Below are positions 59,100-64,000 of a stretch of 64,000 nt of DNA, in pieces (position 1 is the stretch's first letter; every line of letters starts with the position of its first letter). The notes beneath the pieces are model-generated. The model had not been told where the DNA came from. It did not search any database and saw only the letters and a program-made list of their open reading frames with translations. Origin of the DNA: Copromyces sp. CBS 386.78 (lineage: Eukaryota; Ascomycota; Sordariomycetes; Sordariales; Sordariaceae); assembly GCA_030685235.1 (NCBI GenBank), contig MU839120.1:1-64000 (forward strand). The letters run 5' to 3'. The translations under genes and the position numbers were made by a program.

Positions 59100-60416
59100 G
59101 GTGGAGATGTCGTTGAGCCGGCGTGTGAATGATGGCGATGGTTGATTCTGATAGTCGGTAGTTGAAAGATGGCGCAAGTGCGGGGCGCACTCTGGCAAAC
59201 CTCGATGCTGTCGTGTCTCGATAGAGGCGCCTGGCGTCTAACTGGTGGCCGTTTGTGTGAGACGTTGTCGTACAAGACGAATAACCGAGTGAGGTGAGAA
59301 AGACTGAAGAGGGTCCGTCACAATCACGGGCAAAAGAGCTGAATCCACTAGTGACAGAGCTGCAGAGTGGACACTGATCAGTGTGCTCAGTCGGCTAGCT
59401 GCGTGTGTCAGGGAGCTGAAGATGAAACGGAGACCGAAGAGATGATTCCGGGCGCGATGTGGTATGTACGACGATAGCTTTTAAATGTTTGTTAATGGCC
59501 AGCCACCCAACAAGCGTCCCGGACCCAGTCCCCGCTCGTTGGTGGGCACGCTGGCCGTTGCTCTAGGAGACCAATTAGAAGCTGAAGCGAAGCAGTGTTT
59601 ACGACGACAGGCTTCGAACCGAGGGATCCCATGAGGCCAACCAATTCGGGGTCGTCAAGCTGCTGAGTTCAGCTGCCCTGTGTCAGAGTGGGCATTGGTA
59701 GGGCTGATGGGATGGAGTTTAGGCCCATCATCCCATCTCTCTGAAAGGGGAAGACTGCATCGCGATCGCTGTCCTCGTCTCCCCATTGGTTGTTTTGATG
59801 TCGGCACGATGTCACCGAACAAAGTCCCTGACGGCCTGCCCGTGGTGATGACGACGAGGTGCATTGCGGTGCAATTCTTTTTCATATCCGTTGTTGTAGA
59901 AGAGGCAGGGTATTCGTTGCTCAAGGTGGAGGGCTTTTTCACCCCGCCTTTGGTAAAAGAACCTAAGCTCTGCCATCTGCCGAGGTCGACGCACTGTCCC
60001 GGGGCCAGAAACGTAGCTACCCCTGCCGGATAAGGAGACATAATGGCTATGAACATGGACAAATTTGGCATTATCATGCTTTTCGTAAAGCCAAAGTATA
60101 TGGCTCGCCGAAGATGAGTTGCACCACATGGAAGCGCAAAAGACGGAGGGGTCATGAGTTAAACCGCGGAAGTTTCAGGATAGTAATGCGGCTTCGAAAT
60201 CCTTTCTGCCGACTGCTTGGAGTTCACCGAACACCGAGTAGAAGCCCGTGCCGTTGGTAACGAGGTAGGATATTTGCCCCTAGAATTTTACGGGAAGGAA
60301 AGAACGCACCCCCCTCACTAACAAAACGTGCTATAGCGTAGGTGACTGCCCCTTGAAGCTCATGGGGAAGCCCCGCCGTTTGTTCTTTCCATTTCCGTCC
60401 CGTCCATAACGTGACC
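59100..60416. promoter_or_regulatory. PLD upstream region up to the transposon block
   Basis: 1.3 kb of normal composition with no convincing gene. The nearest part should hold the PLD promoter and leader. An in-frame ATG 33 codons upstream (59198) is less likely than MGFLRDK as start. The region ends at the copia LTR edge at 60417. Confidence 0.4.
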
Positions 60417-60596
60417 TGTCAGATGTGACCGTACAGAATTGATTAATTGAAGAGTGTATATAACTAACTCGCCCAGAAGGGTTAGGGGGTACTGGAGTAT
60501 CCTAGAGGGACCTAAAAACCAGTAATCTAGGGGGCTGGGCGGCTAACCCAGATTGAGTATAGCTAGAAACCCAGATATCTACCTTCTAATCTAATA
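60417..60596 (-). repeat. 3' LTR of the copia element
   Basis: 180 bp with short inverted ends: TGTCAGAT at 60417 and ATCTAATA at 60589-60596, which is ATCTAACA with one RIP-type change. It lies next to the polypurine tract of the copia element and borders normal host DNA on its left. Confidence 0.75.
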
Positions 60597-61018
60597 TACC
60601 CCCTCACTTATAGACTTTCTCAAAATAGGGCAAAAGTAAAGCTATTTACAATTTTCTCTCTTCTAGCACGTCAATCTCCCTAATTAAACTATAAGCATCC
60701 TTTAGAATATTATTAGGAATTTCCCTCCTAATCCTTATCTTCTTTCGAATAAGTACGTTCGCTATCCTTATTAAATCCCGGAACTTTTTGTAATTTAATT
60801 GTCCTAATACCTTTATTAACCTATCTACTAATATTTTCTTTATTTCTAAATATTCGACCGCAATCCTTCCTTCTATAATCTCTTGCCGTAACTAGTAATA
60901 ATAAATATTAATATATTTAAGTTTGGTTATTAACTATAATATTTCAACAGTTAGAATACGGATCGTTTAAGTATTATTATAAGCGATTATAAGTACTTCT
61001 TAATCGATATAACGGGTC

Positions 61019-61229
61019 TGCAAGAGTAAGGCACAGCGAGCAGTCGTATAATAGTTGAAATGCTATATTTAACAAGGAAGAAAAGGAAGGAAAGACTGCA
61101 CTAGAAGAGTGCAATCGGGAAAGGGTTTTGTGCACCGTGCCGCCAAGGCCGGGGTATCCGAACTAGAGCTTTCGCAGGCCCAAACTTAGTATTAGCCAGG
61201 TCTAACCTCTGGGCTTTAGCCCTATAATA
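61019..61229 (-). repeat. LTR C (gypsy-type) inserted in the copia RNase H region
   Basis: On the minus strand it starts TATTATAGGG after a purine tract (gggggagcagggggg, plus strand 61233-61250) and ends CTCTTGCA. Its start matches LTRs A and B. Composition is near normal in contrast to its surroundings. It interrupts the copia RNase H frame just before RYIDQEVLIIA. The element body should lie to the right (61251 onward), but I could not identify its proteins. Confidence 0.6.
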
Positions 61230-61250
61230 TTACCCCCCTGCTCCCCCTTA

Positions 61251-62299
61251 GGGAGCGCGGCCCTACGTACAATTTACGAAATAATTAAAAAATATACGGA
61301 GGAGCTAAAAATCTAGTACAACCACGCCCAACCTAACGCTCATTTAGCGGCTAAGAAAAAATATAATACTAAAGGAAAAAACAAGATCTTCTATCTAAAC
61401 CCCTAAATAATCACTATACAATTACCTACTTACTACCCGAATTAGTAGTATTCTTGCAAAATATTACCCTTATAAAATTACGCCTATCGCAAAAGTATTA
61501 AAATTAAATTAAGGGATATTTCTAGACCGCGCCTATTTAGGGCCTAACCGCCGTAGTATATTAATAATTAATACCGGAGGCGGTTAGAATTATAACTATT
61601 ACCTAATATTTTGTATCGCTCTATTTCTCCTATTAATAAGAGTTTATATTACTACTATAATTATAAAATCTCACCTTATATATCCTTCACCAAGGATAAG
61701 CTTAATAATTATAATATTTATAAAATATAATATTTACTACCCTCTTACAATTATATTTTATAGTAAATCTTCGAAGAAGTATGCGTAGAAAGGTAGAAGA
61801 AGGTTAACCGGCTATTTAATTAATAAACGCCGTATTTTAATAATTATAGAAGTCCCTCCTATACGAATATATAAACCTCCTTCTTACTATAGTATTATTA
61901 GGGTAGCCCTTATTAGAATATTGCTTAGTCCGAATATTCCTCCTCTTTTTAATTATTACTATCGTAATTACCTAAGCTCCTAACCGGGTTAGACCAGATA
62001 TTATTCATTTACATCGTCTTTTTATATTACTTAAACTAGTAGGAGCTATTCTTATAATTAATATATTTACCTTCCCTCTTCTATTAGTTCTTCTATTTCT
62101 AAGATAACGAAATTATTATAATATTAATAAAAGTATCTATAGGATTACTAGCGTTATCGTCAACTGGGACTTACTATAATAAAGAGGCGGCGGTTAAAAA
62201 AGAATTGCCGTTAAACTTACGTAAATATATAAATAGATTTAGGTACTACTTTAGGACGTCGATACGGTTATTGAAGTATTATTTTTACTCCTTATTTAA
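61251..62299. other. RIP-mutated AT-rich DNA, unidentified (possible body of gypsy C)
   Basis: AT-rich with many stops in all frames. Minus-strand translations give longer stop-poor stretches but no motif I can name. By position it should be the 3' internal part of the element ending in LTR C, or leftover copia RNase H. Confidence 0.35.
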
Positions 62300-63028
62300 G
62301 AGAAAGTCTTTTCGCACTGCTATAAAAGTCTTATAGCATTGTCGCCCTACCCACTTACACCCTTCCCGCGCGCTAATGTACCCTAAAATTTTGAGCCAAT
62401 TAGATCGCTCGTATCCATTTAAATCTCCACACTCAGCTTGGCAGCGGTATTCTTTCATAGATTTCATACTAGAAATCTAGGCGCATTCTTTTATAGAATA
62501 TTACGTGCCCAGCTTAGATGTACGCTTAGATCTATACCCAAATCTATACCCAAATTGGCTACTCTACAACATACTTTACAAGGCACTTAACAGCACGGTC
62601 GTACATCGTACGGCTATTACGGCTATTAGCGATTATTACAGCTATTAATAACTATTATGGCTATTAGCGATTAGCTATTATGGCTATTATAGCTATTATA
62701 ACTATTACGGCTATTATAACTATTATAGCTATTAATAATTGTTATAGCTATTAGCGATTAATTATTACGGCTATTACGGCTATTACGGCTGTTACAGCTA
62801 TTAACGATATATATATAGGGGTAGGATATATAATAGGTTGTAATCTGGGGGCTTGGCGGGCGCGGTACGGTTTGCTGACGCCAAGAATAGGAGCGTGGAG
62901 ACTCAGAATGGATGCGAGCGATTTAATTGGCTCAAAAATTTTGGGGTGCATTAGCGCGCGGGAGCGGTAGGGCGAGAGTGGGACGATAGTGCCGTAAGAC
63001 TTTTATGGTAGTGCGAAAAGACTTTCTC
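62300..63028. mobile_element. Non-autonomous inverted-repeat element with a 9-bp repeat core
   Basis: About 729 bp bounded by inverted repeats of roughly 140 bp (62300 to about 62440, and about 62885-63028), starting GAGAAAGTCTTTTCGCACT. The two arms match over stretches such as GCGCGCTAATG and GAGCCAATTA. The core (about 62610-62808) is a degenerate tandem array of 9-bp units (ACGGCTATT type). There is no transposase frame; open stretches inside the arms are inverted-repeat artefacts. It sits where the copia RT/RNase H frame breaks off, so it looks inserted there. Target duplication is uncertain (possibly TA). Confidence 0.75.
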
Positions 63029-64000
63029 ATAATATAATACCTTATTAGCAACCTTACAATACTAAAAATTAGGATTATAATTATAACGAACTAAACGGTT
63101 GGTAATAAAGGTAATATTTAATCGGATAATTATTAAAGTATATATTATCGATCCAATAATAATTTAATATTCCCGTATTTTATCGAAGGGTATTACACTA
63201 TCGTAGGGTAGAAATTCTTCGTTATTTATTGGAATAAAGGCGAAGGTATAAGGGTTTTTAATAAGTTTAGTAATTTTATAAATATATTCCCGTTAAAATA
63301 ATCAAATTAGTCCCGCCTCTCGATTTCGAATAATTTTAATATTTAAAAATTATTAGAGGTTATTACCCCCTATAAATTTATATTTCTCTTCTAGACTCTT
63401 TATTACCTAATTAACCTTATTGTATTACTTCTAGTCGAAGGCAAATATAATATCGTTAACGTAGTAAAAGATTAAGATCTTACCGCGTTTAAAGATATAT
63501 GGATCTTCGAATAATAGTTAGAAACTTATATTTTTAAAGGTGCTATTGAATTTTCGTTATTAGAATACAAAAGTACGTCGCAACTTATATAGGGCTTTAA
63601 AAAATTTAAGAACCGTACTATACTTTTAATATCCGGGGGGTATACGTATATAAATCTCCTTATTAAGGTAAGCATTAACGAAGGTATTTATAGTATTATA
63701 TTAAATAAATTCGAAGTTAAATTTGGCGGCGTAAATAATAATAGATCGAAAAGAACGATTAGTTAACGTAGAGGCGTATATTTCCTTACTATAATAATGT
63801 TATTAATCCCCTCTAATTATAAAGCGAGCCTTTACTTTTTAAAGACGACCGTATTTATTAAATTTATATACGTATATTTATATACAATTAAGGATTTAAG
63901 TACCCTTAATACAAAGAATATCCTTATTAATCTTAATTTAAAACCTTATTTCCTTATAGTTATTAAAATATATTTCTTCTATTTATTTAAAGAGATTTCC

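Larger units (their letters stand above)
60417..64000 (-). mobile_element. RIP-mutated Ty1/copia element, 5' part beyond the window, carrying nested insertions
   Basis: On the minus strand the right end reads as copia reverse transcriptase through RIP stops: VNAYLNKEIYIRIPPGY, then KALYKLRRTFVF, IFKRGKILIFYYVNDIIFAFD (63434-63510) and, further on, IREY.IIIGSIIYTLIIIR up to about 63030. The end of the RNase H lies at 60680-61014 (LIIAYNNT.TIRILT; EIIEGRIAVEYLEIKKIL; KKFRDLI). A pyrimidine tract on the plus strand (taccccctcact, 60597-60608) is the minus-strand polypurine tract, followed by the LTR. The RT motif YVDD reads YVND, as RIP would give. The pieces are separated by LTR C and the inverted-repeat element. 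Confidence 0.85.

Noticed and set aside
62610..62808. 9-bp repeats considered as a CRISPR array
   Set aside because: Units are contiguous without spacers, degenerate, and in a eukaryotic transposon context.

Overview
The window looks like a chromosome piece from a filamentous ascomycete, most likely a Neurospora-type member of the Sordariales. Genes have short GT-AG introns (about 50-180 bp) with CTAAC- or CTGAC-type branch points, intergenic spaces are long, and the proteins are fungal types. Two large blocks (about 2.2-15.2 kb and 60.4-64 kb) are extremely AT/TpA-rich and carry repeat-induced point mutation (RIP): C-to-T and G-to-A changes have turned conserved Trp and Gln codons into stops and RT catalytic Asp codons into Asn.

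Left block (1-15.2 kb): the window opens inside a MULE-type transposase gene that is not RIP-mutated but appears frameshifted. It is followed by the 3' part of one Ty3/gypsy chromovirus with its LTR (A). Next comes a complete RIP-mutated chromovirus (B, 5284-12578) with two 232-bp LTRs and a perfect 5-bp target duplication (CTATT). Element B is inserted in the coding region of a second, RIP-mutated MULE transposase on the minus strand, whose pieces lie on both sides of it.

Middle block (15.2-60.4 kb) is ordinary gene space: a Ser/Gln-rich protein of unknown function (+), a fungal SLATT-domain two-TM protein (-), TRM1 tRNA dimethyltransferase (+), a lipid kinase of the sphingosine/diacylglycerol kinase superfamily (+), DNA topoisomerase II (-), an APSES/Xbp1-like DNA-binding protein (+), the Hsp90 co-chaperone CNS1/TTC4 (-), tRNA-Val(AAC) (-), a ZIFL-like MFS transporter (+) and a phospholipase D (-). 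I rebuilt exon structures by keeping frame and family motifs across splice sites. Two genes need micro-exons (18 nt in the MFS gene, 11 nt in the PLD gene). Apart from shared intergenic regions the genes show no functional cluster.

Right block (60.4-64 kb): a RIP-mutated Ty1/copia element on the minus strand runs off the window. Its RNase H region is interrupted by a gypsy-type LTR (C) that has largely escaped RIP, and by a 0.73-kb element with long terminal inverted repeats and a core of degenerate 9-bp repeats.

I see no CRISPR array, rRNA or bacterial-type operon. The most unusual features are the readable nest of RIP-killed transposons beside an un-RIPped relative, the SLATT gene, the micro-exons, the Gly/Tyr-rich repeat inside the PLD catalytic region, and two tRNA-like sequences that do not fold as standard tRNAs.
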